DNA of 64,000 bases from Flavobacterium ustbae (GTDB taxonomy: Bacteria > Bacteroidota > Bacteroidia > Flavobacteriales > Flavobacteriaceae), in NCBI RefSeq assembly GCF_003946915.1, contig NZ_RPOC01000004.1, positions 1 through 64,000 of the forward strand, in the 5' to 3' direction. The position numbers and the translations under genes are program-made. Positions 26,101 to 34,959 of the stretch are shown one piece after another. The notes under the pieces were generated by a model. The model ran no database searches. It was not told where the DNA came from and saw only the letters and a list, made by a program, of their open reading frames with translations. Every line of letters starts with the position of its first letter. Position 1 is the first letter of the stretch.

Positions 26101-27179
26101 ATACTACCCTGCATATTGAAGAAGCAAGATCGGTTATAAAAAAATCAGATTACAATAGAGTTACTACAGCATTTGCTGCCGCACAACAGAAAAATACAGG
26201 CGGAAAATACGAATCGGAATATAAAATTATAAATGGTATTACTGGTCAGGAGCACATTATACATTCTGTGGGACAAACTCATTTTAACGAAGAAGGTATT
26301 CCTCTTAAAATTAGCGGGACAGCAAAAGATATTACGCTGCAGCGCGAATTACAATTAGCGCTTGAAAATGAGGTAAAGTTAAGGACTAGTGAACTTGCTA
26401 ATGTACTTGAAAAATTAAAAGATTCAAATAAAGAATTAGCCCAGTCCAACCATGCCCTCAAACATTCTAATGAAGAACTTGCGCAGTTTGCTTATGTAGC
26501 CAGTCATGATTTACAGGAACCTCTTCGTAAAATCAGATTTTTTGCTGACATGCTAGAAAATGGCAGTTCGTCGCTTAGTGCAGAAGACATTATAAAAAAA
26601 ATTGGAACATCGGCAGAGCGCATGCGACAGCTTATTGGTGATCTGCTTGCTTTTTCTCGTCTTATCCAGCCAGAAAAAAGCTATCAGTCGGTAGATTTAA
26701 ACACGGTTATAGAAAATGTTTGGACAGATTTTGAATTGATGATTCTGGAGAAAAACGCTTCGATTACTATTGAAAATCTGCCGATCATTCAGGCTTCAGG
26801 TCTACAGATGAACCAGTTGTTTTACAACTTAATCAGCAATTCGCTAAAATTTACCAACCCAGCAGTTGCTCCAGAAATTAAGATTAGTTCTTCTGTTGTT
26901 ACGCACGAGTACGCAAGCAGTTTTACAAATAGTCCATTGCAACCCGTTGACTATCATCATATCATTTTTAAAGACAATGGAATAGGCTTTGAAAAAAGCT
27001 TTCAAAATCAGATTTTTGAAATCTTTAAAAGACTTCATCCACAAAATATTTATCCGGGATCGGGAATTGGTCTAGCATTATGTAGAAGAATTATAATGAA
27101 TCATCAGGGTGTCTTATATGCAGAATCTGAACCAGGAAAGGGAAGTATGTTTCATGTTTTTATTCCAGATATGAAATAG
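23157..27179 (+). CDS. Multi-PAS sensor histidine kinase
   Basis: A 1340-residue cytoplasmic kinase without membrane segments. It has about eight PAS-type units: an N-terminal one (about 1-165, FEWHNTALGSIDSW), then units beginning near residues 178, 300, 428, 562, 690, 818 and 945. Several share the spaced phrase (I/L)xxAPxGIxxF, suggesting internal duplication. A coiled coil is followed by HisKA with phospho-acceptor H1117 in VASHDLQEPLRKIRF and a HATPase_c domain with NLISNSLKFT, DNGIGF and GSGIGLALCRR. There is no receiver domain and no adjacent regulator. GTG at 23157 is the only usable start after the in-frame TAA at 23142. Confidence 0.92.
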   Translation: MASLDFKEYKHAFLRTGGEVARLINNFEWHNTALGSIDSWNENFCSALSIMLGSTVPSFIVWGDEHYFFYNDSFGPFLKNIADTSVLGNPAEEVLYKDWQKAAQKLKEMASGQIAKSEDNITTSLIHNALVRDVYLTLSYSTVFNKEGVAQGIFVTCIESSAIMPSLIKSGSARSQLNSVLMQSNAGIAQANTEGRIVEVNERYCQMLGYSREEILQMNLGELTHPDDLKLNMVLLQDCIAYGKDFLMTKRYICKNGQEIWVNNSVSLVIDSNNEKYITAIAIDITEQKEKEKKLASSENRFKSLVEKAPVGTALFRGSEFYIDLANDVMLDYWKKSKDIIGKPITNVLSDITNNEFFERLQQVYLSGTGYKVTGALIVNKKNGKKNYFDYSLTPLFDEKGTVYAILHMCSDVTLTVKTQQQIAENHNELASIFEQSPVGIATLSIADDLVFQSANAFYCELVGRNKKEIIGKPLLEALPEIKGQGFTELLREVINTGKAFIAKEVEVQMLRNGKLENIYVDLTYQLHHNLEGLPNIVLVIAIDVTNQVLSRRKVEQSEAKMQSLIAAAPAGIGLFVGRDLVIEHPNQTFIDIVGKGPHIEGLPLREAMPELITEGQEYLKILDDIFTTGVPFISPASLVKINQNGVLNDNYYNISYTPIYNTEGEIYAILDIAIDVTAQVKAQQSKEESEAHLELLRDTVPAMIFYLDKDMRYRSYNSVFMEWFSVGKQEAIGKTVREFIGEAAFAKTLPHLMVAFGGEQERYEMFAPSRMGVARWLSIVYTPHKNKQGEVIGLIVHATDVTHSKQTEMALRESESKLRTVLEAAPVAICMFVGEQLRIENPNHPFIISINKGSNIQGLSLRDVLAETNSQTLLQDVQNVYRTGKSFSADGIPGIHFKEGEPTYYNISLTPLLDENNQVYAVLYVSSDVTKEIASIKKIEQAEEALRSAVEIAEMGTWSTDIATGITTVSKRHAEMFGFKHTTLHIEEARSVIKKSDYNRVTTAFAAAQQKNTGGKYESEYKIINGITGQEHIIHSVGQTHFNEEGIPLKISGTAKDITLQRELQLALENEVKLRTSELANVLEKLKDSNKELAQSNHALKHSNEELAQFAYVASHDLQEPLRKIRFFADMLENGSSSLSAEDIIKKIGTSAERMRQLIGDLLAFSRLIQPEKSYQSVDLNTVIENVWTDFELMILEKNASITIENLPIIQASGLQMNQLFYNLISNSLKFTNPAVAPEIKISSSVVTHEYASSFTNSPLQPVDYHHIIFKDNGIGFEKSFQNQIFEIFKRLHPQNIYPGSGIGLALCRRIIMNHQGVLYAESEPGKGSMFHVFIPDMK

Positions 27180-27225
27180 AAAGGTCTGCTAAAGATGCCT
27201 ATTCATTTTTTGATTTTTCTTTATA

Positions 27226-27284
27226 AAAAAACTATATATTTTAAAGTACAGATTAATTTCGGAACTTTAAAATATATAGTTTTT
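27226..27284. terminator. Bidirectional terminator
   Basis: A perfect 21-bp inverted repeat: 27226-27246 (AAAAACTATATATTTTAAAGT reads into its complement) and 27264-27284, with an 17-nt loop, A run before and T run after. It separates the kinase gene from the convergent DUF4374 gene. Confidence 0.85.
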
Positions 27285-27296
27285 AAGGGAAAAAAA

Positions 27297-28565
27297 TTAT
27301 TTAGTTACAGGAAGCCAGTCTAAGCTTGTAAATCCTCCTGGTGTATCTAGAGTTAGGGCTTTAGTCATTGTAGCAGTTTCTGCATCAAATTTATAGATCG
27401 AACCACTAATAGAGAAAGTAGCCATATCAATAATATTAATTCCTAAATATCCTGTTTTACCATCCAAAGGAGAATAGTTATTGCTGTATTCAGTAGTACG
27501 GTAAATTGATGCTGGATCTGGTGCTCCAGTTACCGCTTTGTAAGTAGAATTATAAACATTTACAATAGCAAAGCTGATAGGATTGCTCAATCCCATTGTG
27601 GTACCGTATGTATCTGGATTGTCACCCATTGTTAGTAAGAAATTACCTTTTCCAAGATATAATTTTTGGAAAACATATTTACCTCCTGAAGCCGCTGTTA
27701 TATTAAAAAAGTATGACTTATCGTATTCTGTTGTTCCTTTTTTAATTTTCATAAAAGCTACTGGTGTTTTAGTGCTGTGTGCTCCAGTTTTATCTGGACC
27801 AAGTTTTGTACCTAAAACATAAACATCTCCAAGTTCATCTACTTCAAGACCGCTTCTAAAATAAGCACCGATAGATCCTGTACGCGCATCTCTAATTACT
27901 TTTTCGAATTTCATATCAGGATAACTGTACACCGCAATCATGGTACTGTCTGTATACGAACTTCTAAATGTTCTCGCACTTTCAATATTCCAGTACGATG
28001 CAAAAACTTTATTTCCTACTTTTTTAAGATCAGTAAAAAATGCTTTTCCTCCGTTACCTGCTAATTTGTTAGCATTAATCTCACCTCTAGCAACAATTTG
28101 TTGGGTTTTAGTATCTAAGCGGTACCAGTTGTTGAATTCTTCTTCTGGCTGCCATGCGTTTTTCATCATCAAAATATCGTCTCCAATTGTGCCAAAAACG
28201 TGCATGGTTTCTGTTTGAAAATCGGTTACTTTTTCAAGTTCTTTTAACGCATTAACTTTATAAGCTGTAACAGCTCCCGGTGCAGACCCTCCAAACATAA
28301 AGCTGTAAATAAAACCATTATGTGTTAAATAGGTGCGAGAAGCTCCGTTTTGCTCTATTCCTTTTCCTGTTGTTGTCAGTGTACCGTCTAGAGTAGAATT
28401 GGTATACAATAAATCAGCTCCGGCAAGACCTTTTTTTGCAGTTAAGACAAACATACCTTCTACAGGCTCATTTATTACTGGCTCTTCGTCTGAGTTATCA
28501 TTGCTGCTGCAGGCTCCTAAAAATAGAGAAGCGCATAGTAAAGCTAAAAGTTTAGTTGTTTTCAT
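27297..28565 (-). CDS. DUF4374 family lipoprotein
   Basis: A 422-residue lipoprotein (signal MKTTKLLALLCASLFLGAC, Ser/Asp/Glu-rich linker SSNDNSDEEP) with repeated strands in a beta-propeller-like layout, for example GMFVLTAKKGL, GFIYSFMFGG, VFGTIGDDILMMKN and LEVDELGDVYVLG. This is the DUF4374 family, found mostly beside TonB-dependent siderophore receptors in Bacteroidota and probably a surface-exposed helper in iron-chelate capture. It follows the receptor gene by 24 bp, so the two form one operon. Confidence 0.85.
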   Translation of the reverse strand: MKTTKLLALLCASLFLGACSSNDNSDEEPVINEPVEGMFVLTAKKGLAGADLLYTNSTLDGTLTTTGKGIEQNGASRTYLTHNGFIYSFMFGGSAPGAVTAYKVNALKELEKVTDFQTETMHVFGTIGDDILMMKNAWQPEEEFNNWYRLDTKTQQIVARGEINANKLAGNGGKAFFTDLKKVGNKVFASYWNIESARTFRSSYTDSTMIAVYSYPDMKFEKVIRDARTGSIGAYFRSGLEVDELGDVYVLGTKLGPDKTGAHSTKTPVAFMKIKKGTTEYDKSYFFNITAASGGKYVFQKLYLGKGNFLLTMGDNPDTYGTTMGLSNPISFAIVNVYNSTYKAVTGAPDPASIYRTTEYSNNYSPLDGKTGYLGINIIDMATFSISGSIYKFDAETATMTKALTLDTPGGFTSLDWLPVTK

Positions 28566-28589
28566 ATTTGTAAATTTGTTAATGGATAA

Positions 28590-30794
28590 TTAAGATTTAT
28601 TAATAAAATATCTAAGCTTGAGGAAAAAAGCTCTGCCAGGTTTCTGAAGGCTGAAATTGTCGTACAATTTGTTGTCAGTAAAATTTCTGCATTCTAAACC
28701 AATATTAAATCGGCCGTTTTTTAAGGTGTACAGCAAATTAAGATCGTGTGAGAGCTGTTCTGGAACCATATATTTGGTTTTAGCATCACCTTGACTTTCC
28801 CAATAGAGATAAAAATCATGTACATAAAGCAAATTGTAGCCTATGCTAAATTTGTCATTGGTTTTTAATACATTTTTAAAAAACAACGATGCATCTGCAT
28901 TGCCAAATAAATAAGGAATATTTGGAATTCGTTCTCCATAAGTTTCGCTTTTAATCTGAAAAGAAGCAGGAAGATCAGCACGATAGCGCTGTTTGTCGCG
29001 AATATCCTGATAGCTTGCATTTAATCCCATTGTAAAAAATTGTCCGTAAGAATATCTGGCTTCTGCTTCTAGACCTGTATTAGAAACATCCATAAGATTT
29101 CCTGCAACCAATTTATTTTCCACATTATTAAAAGTGTAATAAATGAAGTCTTTTGCATAATAATATACCGCCGCTCCACTCACATAGAAATTATGATTAT
29201 TTATTGGCAGGGTATAATTAAATCCGACGTTGAAATTGTCGCTTGTTTCGGGTTTAATGTTCCAGTTTCCTTCCTTGTTTACAAAGTCACCAAAGAGATC
29301 TTCGCTTTCAGGCAGTCTATTGGTTTTTTCGTAAGAAAACTTGATTTGCAATTCGGGTTTGATTTGATAGGAAGTTGCTAGACCATAACCCATTTTGTTG
29401 ATATTCGAACTAACATTTCTATATATGGTATCCAGCGGATTAAGAATAGTGGTCTCTATCAAGGTCGTATTGGCCTTTTGATTGAGGTTTTTGGCAAATA
29501 CGGTAGCATTCCATTTTTCTGAAATGAGGTACTGATAACTCAAACCTGCTATATTCTTATCTGTTCGCTGCGGAATGTTGTAAGGTTTTTGGTCAAAAGC
29601 CACTAAGTTTTCGGTTTTTCGGTTAAAATGGCTGTAAACATTATTCAGCGCCAAAGAATGCTTATCGTTAATTTTGTACGATACCGTTGCCGAAGCATTG
29701 GCTGCGTTGTTTTTAAATACGTTATGCGCATACCATAATTCACCGCCTTTTCCTTTATATTGTATAGAATCTCCGAGCCATCCGTAACGCGCATGTACGG
29801 TGTCAATACTTTGCTCTTTGCCCAAATTGTAATTGGCATTTATGATAACATCCAAATCTTTGGCTAGAAAATCTTTCTTTAGGTATTTTAACGAAGGCAT
29901 TAAAATATCTCCTTTGGTGTGCCAGGCGCCAAAAACTGTACGCAATTGCGCACCGGTCTGGATTTCTTTATAATATTGCCCTAATGTGATTCCGAATAGA
30001 AGCTGGTCTGCCCATTTTTTATCTAACAGTCCTATTTTCAAAATAGCAGTTTCGTTGTGATACTGATCGTGAAAACGTTTAACCACAGTATTTGGATAAT
30101 ATTTTCCAGTATGAACATCTGCGGCATCTACTGTAACTTTGAAATTGTTGTCGGAATAGTTTTGAAAAGCATTCAACTGCACCGTAAATCCTTTTTTTGT
30201 GGTAAATGCAGTATTTAGATTCGTACGATGTGTGTTAAAAGAACCGTAAGAATAAGAGAAGTCAAGATAATTCTTCAGTCTGCTTCCCGTAACAATATTA
30301 ACAGCACCTCCTAAGGCATCACTTCCCAGCCATACCGGAACTACTCCCTTATAAATTTCAATGCGCTCAGCAAAGTTTACAGGAATATTATTGATCTGAA
30401 AAGAAGAACCAAAGTTGTCCATTGGCACGCCATCGAGAAAAAATCTAATTCTTTTTCCCGAAAAACCATTAATCGAAAGATCAAATCCAGAACCAACACC
30501 TCCTGTCTGACGGAGACGAGCACCAGAAACGCGATCTAAAACACTAGATATATCTAATGACGAATTGTGTAGCTTTTTCGCATCAACGGCAGTTACATTA
30601 AAAGCTTGCTGATTTACTTTTTGAGTAATAGATTTGCTGATAATAGTGGCAGTCTTGAGCTTTAAGGTATCTGAAGAAGACGAGGCGTTCTTTTTACTAT
30701 GATTCTCGGATTGTCCGTGTAATGATAGCATATTAAAAAATGAGAAAAAAAGTATCGATATTCTTACGTATCGAACGAAATGATTAGGTTTCAA
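28590..30794 (-). CDS. TonB-dependent outer-membrane receptor, siderophore type
   Basis: A 734-residue FecA/FepA-type receptor with a signal peptide (VRISILFFSFFNMLSLHGQ), a plug domain (KLKTATIISKSITQKVNQQA, LDRVSGARLRQTGG, INGFSGKRIRFFLDGVPMD, ERIEIYKGVVPVWLGSDALG) and a 22-strand-type barrel ending LKLRYFINKS. It has no N-terminal carboxypeptidase-like extension, so it is not SusC type. The only in-frame start is a TTG at 30794. Paired with DUF4374 and a divergent PchR-like AraC regulator, which indicates iron-siderophore uptake; the ligand is unknown. Confidence 0.9.
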   Translation of the reverse strand: MKPNHFVRYVRISILFFSFFNMLSLHGQSENHSKKNASSSSDTLKLKTATIISKSITQKVNQQAFNVTAVDAKKLHNSSLDISSVLDRVSGARLRQTGGVGSGFDLSINGFSGKRIRFFLDGVPMDNFGSSFQINNIPVNFAERIEIYKGVVPVWLGSDALGGAVNIVTGSRLKNYLDFSYSYGSFNTHRTNLNTAFTTKKGFTVQLNAFQNYSDNNFKVTVDAADVHTGKYYPNTVVKRFHDQYHNETAILKIGLLDKKWADQLLFGITLGQYYKEIQTGAQLRTVFGAWHTKGDILMPSLKYLKKDFLAKDLDVIINANYNLGKEQSIDTVHARYGWLGDSIQYKGKGGELWYAHNVFKNNAANASATVSYKINDKHSLALNNVYSHFNRKTENLVAFDQKPYNIPQRTDKNIAGLSYQYLISEKWNATVFAKNLNQKANTTLIETTILNPLDTIYRNVSSNINKMGYGLATSYQIKPELQIKFSYEKTNRLPESEDLFGDFVNKEGNWNIKPETSDNFNVGFNYTLPINNHNFYVSGAAVYYYAKDFIYYTFNNVENKLVAGNLMDVSNTGLEAEARYSYGQFFTMGLNASYQDIRDKQRYRADLPASFQIKSETYGERIPNIPYLFGNADASLFFKNVLKTNDKFSIGYNLLYVHDFYLYWESQGDAKTKYMVPEQLSHDLNLLYTLKNGRFNIGLECRNFTDNKLYDNFSLQKPGRAFFLKLRYFINKS

Positions 30795-30817
30795 AATAAA
30801 TGCGATAACTAATTTTA

Positions 30818-30843
30818 TTTATACTGAATATAAATTATATTTG
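30818..30843 (+). promoter_or_regulatory. Promoter with adjoining palindrome in the receptor/AraC spacer
   Basis: TATATTTG at 30836-30843 matches TAnnTTTG. Directly upstream is the palindrome TTTATA (30818-30823), 5-bp spacer, TATAAA (30829-30834), a candidate regulator site. The -7 box shows that an in-frame TTG at 30841 cannot be the AraC start. Confidence 0.5.
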
Positions 30844-30918
30844 AAGCGTAAAATTATATTGGTGACCAAGTATAATAATTATGAATATGGAAATATTAAT
30901 TATGAATGCGGAATTATT

Positions 30919-31899
30919 ATGGCTTACAAGTTTCTAGGTACAGATTTTAGTGATTTTATTACTTCTAGTGAAGAAGTAAAGGTTTCTTCGATTCAAAAAA
31001 ACATTCATAATGTTGAACTGTCTACACCGAAAGGCAACATGTATTACAGAACTCAAAATCTTCAGGAAGACTTTTTTATACAAGAGAGCACTTATCGTAT
31101 GCAGGAAGATATTACCATAAATGGAAGAGGAGATGACGCACTTCTAGAAATGCAGTTTAATTTATCTGAAAATGGAATTTATTATAAAGACAATTCTAAC
31201 AAAGATCAATTTACGCCAGCAAGATCAGGGAATATTATGTTTCTTTCTGCTGAAGAAAATCAAGCGGAGATTTTATTTCAAAAAGAAGTACAATACAATA
31301 CTTTTGACATCCATCTTCCAATCCATTCTTTAAATCATTTTGCTGGCGAATCAAAGTTAATGGACAGTTTCATTTCTCAGATTCAAAAGGATACCAGTGG
31401 CCCCCTTACTCAAAAGTGGGTCTCTATAAATTCATATATTTTCAATATCATTCAAGAGATCAAAGGGTGTTTGTTTGAAGGTCTTTCAAGAAAAATATAC
31501 TTAGAATCAAAAGCGTATGAGTTGATTGCGCTACTTTATGAAGGCACTCAAAAACCAGCACAACTCTCCGAATTGTCAAATGTAGATAAAGAAAGACTGC
31601 ACGAAGCGGCATCTATTATCCGTGATAATTTAGAAACTCCGTTTAGTATTATTGAACTTGCGCGTAAGGTTGGTATCAATCAGACTAAATTGAAAACAGG
31701 TTTTAAATCATTGTTCGGCAGTACTGTTTTCGAATATATGCAAGATATCAGAATGAATCAGGCAAAAAGATATTTGCTAGATACTCAAAAGCCTATTCAT
31801 GAAATCAGCGTCTTGGTTGGTTATCATAATACATCAAACTTCACTACAGCTTTTAAAAATACATATGGTTTTACGCCTAAAATGTTTAGAGGTAAGTAA
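30919..31899 (+). CDS. AraC-family regulator, PchR-like
   Basis: A 326-residue regulator. The N-terminal region (about 1-200) is a cupin-less sensor of the PchR type with ALLEMQFNLSENGIYY and a GNIMFLSAEENQAEI strand. The C-terminal double HTH has PFSIIELARKVGINQTKLKT (about 245-264) and KPIHEISVLVGYHNTSNFTT with TYGFTPKMFRGK. PchR-type proteins sense an iron-siderophore and switch on their receptor gene, fitting the divergent TonB receptor. The ATG at 30919 is preferred because the promoter lies upstream of it. Confidence 0.88.
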   Translation: MAYKFLGTDFSDFITSSEEVKVSSIQKNIHNVELSTPKGNMYYRTQNLQEDFFIQESTYRMQEDITINGRGDDALLEMQFNLSENGIYYKDNSNKDQFTPARSGNIMFLSAEENQAEILFQKEVQYNTFDIHLPIHSLNHFAGESKLMDSFISQIQKDTSGPLTQKWVSINSYIFNIIQEIKGCLFEGLSRKIYLESKAYELIALLYEGTQKPAQLSELSNVDKERLHEAASIIRDNLETPFSIIELARKVGINQTKLKTGFKSLFGSTVFEYMQDIRMNQAKRYLLDTQKPIHEISVLVGYHNTSNFTTAFKNTYGFTPKMFRGK

Positions 31900-32218
31900 A
31901 TTTTTATAAAGATTTTATTTATTAGAGAAAAAACAAAAAATAAAGCATTCTTTTTAGAGTGTTTTTATATTTTTGGATTTGTAATGACATAAGTCAAGAT
32001 TCTTTAATGAATAAACAGTAATCAAAATCAAAATTTTGAATGCTGTGATGCCGCTTTATTACTTAATTGAAATGTTTTGTATCTTTAGGTGAATTTTTAA
32101 TGGCCATTATTAATTAGGTGGCATTTTAGCTTCATGTTTCTTCTTCATTTTCCATTCGGTTTACGATCTTAAATTCGGTATAAACCTATTTATAATTATA
32201 TTTTAAATTTAAATAAAT
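31900..32218 (+). other. Intergenic region with weak terminator
   Basis: 319 bp. AAAGCATTCT (31942-31951) and AGAGTGTTTTT (31956-31966) can pair with G-U pairs, followed by T-rich sequence, as a terminator of the AraC gene. The rest is AT-rich with nothing recognised. Confidence 0.45.
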
Positions 32219-34216
32219 ATGAATCATACATTCAGTAAAGGTGTTACGATACCGAGTTTGATTTTCATTTTAGGCGTCTGCCTTCTTGCTGCTACTTTTC
32301 CTTCCGCAACAGAAGATGTTTTAAACTCGATTAAAAATTTCATTTTTATAAATTTAAATTGGGTTTATATATGGGTTGTAACGATCATTGTATTATTTCT
32401 GATTTATTTGATGTTCAGTAAATTTGGAAAAATAAGGTTAGGAAGAAACGACAGTAAACCAGAGTATTCTTTTTTTTCTTGGATTTCTATGCTTTTTGCG
32501 GCAGGAATGGGAATAGGTTTAATGTATTTTAGTGTCGCCGAACCCATTCAGCATTATTCGAATGAGATTTTTAAAGGAAACCCAGATATAAATAGCGCTA
32601 AGAATGCACAGCTTTACACTTTTTTTCACTGGGGCATACATGCTTGGGCGATTTATGCAATTGTAGGGCTTTCACTAGCTTATTTCTCGTATCGTTACAA
32701 ATTGCCACTTTCACTTAGAAGCTGTTTGTATCCGCTTCTAAAGGAAAAAATCAATGGTAAATGGGGAAATGCCATAGATGTATTTGCACTCTGCAGTACT
32801 TTTTTCGGAATTACAACCACATTAGGATTTGGCGTTGTACAGATTAATTCAGGACTTAATATTCTTAATCTACTGCAAGGAAACAGTTTTATTTATCAGA
32901 TAATTATTGTTGCCGTTCTGGTATCCATTTCTATTTTTTCAGCCGCAAGCGGATTGGATAAAGGCGTGCGAATACTCAGTAATGTAAACATTCTCGCAGC
33001 TATTTTTTTAATGCTTTTTATTCTTTTTGCTGGACCTACAGTTTTCATTATCGGAAGTTTTACAGAAGGCGTGGGGAACTATTTTAGCAATTTTTTTAAT
33101 CTTACATTCAGCACTCATGTTTATGAGGAGAATACATTGCCGTGGTTTTACAAATGGACAATACTCTATTGGGCATGGTGGATTTCCTGGTCGCCATACG
33201 TAGGACTCTTTATTGCTAAAATTTCTAAAGGAAGAACAATTCGGGAGTTTATTGCCGCTGTGTTGATTCTGCCAACAGCATTTAACTTTATCTGGATGTC
33301 GGTTTTTGGAAACAGTGCAATATGGTTTGACCAATACAAAGCTGGTGGAGCATTAAGCAAACTTGCAGATAATCCCGACGTTTTAATGTTCCGTTTTCTA
33401 GATAATTTTCCTCTTGCAGGTTTTGCGAGCCTATTGGTTATTTTAATTATCATTATTTTCTTTGTTACTTCTGCTGATTCGGGTATTTATGTAATGAATG
33501 GAATTTCAACCAGAAACGCTAAAGCATCACCAAAATGGCAATCTGTAGCTTGGGGGATTCTTCTAGGTGCTTTGGCTCTTATAATTTTAAAAGCCGGCGG
33601 ACTAAATGCACTCCAGAGCATGACTTTAATAACAGCGTTGCCTTTCTCAATTATCATACTGTTTTTTATAGTAAGTCTTGTCAAAGCATTAATTATCGAT
33701 ATGGAGTATTACGAGCGTGAATTTTCTGCAGTTACAGTTCCGTGGTCAGGAGAATTTTGGAAAGAAAGACTTCGTGGCATTGTTTCTTTCAGTGATAAAG
33801 CTAATGCGGAGAAGTTTATCAAAACCACCGTTAAAGCTGCATTTGAAGAGCTTAGTGAAGAATTTAAGCAAAATAATATCGAAGCACATATCAATCATTT
33901 TGAAAATCCGCTCAGAATTGAAATCGAAATTCATTACGATGTCGTGAATAACTTTATTTATGGAGTTCAAGTTCAGTCCAGAGCTGTTTCCGATTATTTA
34001 GTAACCGAAGAAAACCTCCCAGATTACGAACCTTCCAATAATTTTTATCCTGAATCGTACTTTGGAGACGCAAGAGAAGGATATGATGTTAGGCTGTTTA
34101 CAAAAAATGAACTAATTAGTGATGTGCTGAAACATTTTGAAAGATTTATGGAAATTATTTCAGAACATCGTAATTCTATGTTTATAAGCATAAATGCAAA
34201 TCAGAAAATGGAATAG
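32219..34216 (+). CDS. BCCT-family transporter, BetT-like
   Basis: A 665-residue inner-membrane symporter with 12 predicted membrane segments and the BCCT signature in MYFSVAEPIQHYSNEIF and WTILYWAWWISWSPYVGLFIAK, where aromatic residues (WxxW) form the ammonium-binding box. A soluble C-terminal tail of about 150 residues (from YYEREFSAV) resembles that of BetT choline transporters, in which it helps sense osmotic stress. Substrate is probably choline or glycine betaine. No choline oxidation genes are adjacent. Monocistronic. Confidence 0.9.
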   Translation: MNHTFSKGVTIPSLIFILGVCLLAATFPSATEDVLNSIKNFIFINLNWVYIWVVTIIVLFLIYLMFSKFGKIRLGRNDSKPEYSFFSWISMLFAAGMGIGLMYFSVAEPIQHYSNEIFKGNPDINSAKNAQLYTFFHWGIHAWAIYAIVGLSLAYFSYRYKLPLSLRSCLYPLLKEKINGKWGNAIDVFALCSTFFGITTTLGFGVVQINSGLNILNLLQGNSFIYQIIIVAVLVSISIFSAASGLDKGVRILSNVNILAAIFLMLFILFAGPTVFIIGSFTEGVGNYFSNFFNLTFSTHVYEENTLPWFYKWTILYWAWWISWSPYVGLFIAKISKGRTIREFIAAVLILPTAFNFIWMSVFGNSAIWFDQYKAGGALSKLADNPDVLMFRFLDNFPLAGFASLLVILIIIIFFVTSADSGIYVMNGISTRNAKASPKWQSVAWGILLGALALIILKAGGLNALQSMTLITALPFSIIILFFIVSLVKALIIDMEYYEREFSAVTVPWSGEFWKERLRGIVSFSDKANAEKFIKTTVKAAFEELSEEFKQNNIEAHINHFENPLRIEIEIHYDVVNNFIYGVQVQSRAVSDYLVTEENLPDYEPSNNFYPESYFGDAREGYDVRLFTKNELISDVLKHFERFMEIISEHRNSMFISINANQKME

Positions 34217-34342
34217 TAAGTTAAATAAAATTTATAATTGCCTTTTATTCTCAGATTCTGATTTGTAGATACTTTGATGGTTTTTTTCTCGAGAGATTTT
34301 TACTATGGTCTCGGAATTCTATTTTAGTTTTTGGTAAAGAAT

Positions 34343-34804
34343 TTATAGATTTATGTTGTGTAGGTTTTTTATTTCTGACATTACAAAAGTGCTCTGCGTA
34401 CTGCCAATACTTTCAACTGAACCTAATTTATTAAAAACGAAATTCTGGTAATGTTTCATATCCTTAGCAAAAACCTTAAGGATGAAATCATAATCTCCTG
34501 AAATATTATAACATTCCACCACTTCATCAATTTTCATAATATCCTCAACAAAACTGTTGCCGATGTTACGATCATGCTGTTTGAGCTTAATATTGCAAAA
34601 AACGATAAATCCATGTCCAAATTTCTCATGGTCAATTAAGGCGATGTATTTTTTGATGTACCCATTGTTTTCTAGCCTTTTTACGCGCTGCAATACAGGA
34701 GTTGGCGACAGATTTACCTGCGCAGCAAGTTCCTTAATCGTAAAACTGGAGTTGTTTCCCAGTATTTTTAGCAAAAGCAGATCGGTAGTATCGAGTTCTT
34801 CCAT
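34343..34804 (-). CDS. Lrp/AsnC-family transcriptional regulator
   Basis: A 153-residue protein of normal length with an N-terminal HTH (LDTTDLLLLKILGNNSSFTI, KELAAQVNLSPTPVLQRVKR, LENNGYIKKYIALID) and a C-terminal RAM ligand-binding domain (VVECYNISGDYDFILKVFAK). Lrp-type regulators respond to amino acids. It is divergent from the SBF-like transporter at 34960 and may control it. Confidence 0.92.
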   Translation of the reverse strand: MEELDTTDLLLLKILGNNSSFTIKELAAQVNLSPTPVLQRVKRLENNGYIKKYIALIDHEKFGHGFIVFCNIKLKQHDRNIGNSFVEDIMKIDEVVECYNISGDYDFILKVFAKDMKHYQNFVFNKLGSVESIGSTQSTFVMSEIKNLHNINL

Positions 34805-34959
34805 AGAATAAAAATCTTTTTAAGTTTCAAAAATACATTTTAAAAAGTAAATAACACTTCATTTGTGTTGTAAAACAGCTGAATTCTCTTAAATAACAAC
34901 ATCGGATAGCTTTTTTAGTCATATAAGATAATTTTGCGCAGAAATTAAGCTGAATAAAA

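Noticed and set aside
30841..30918. TTG start for the PchR-like regulator
   Set aside because: It overlaps the TATATTTG box; the ATG at 30919 is downstream of the likely transcript start.
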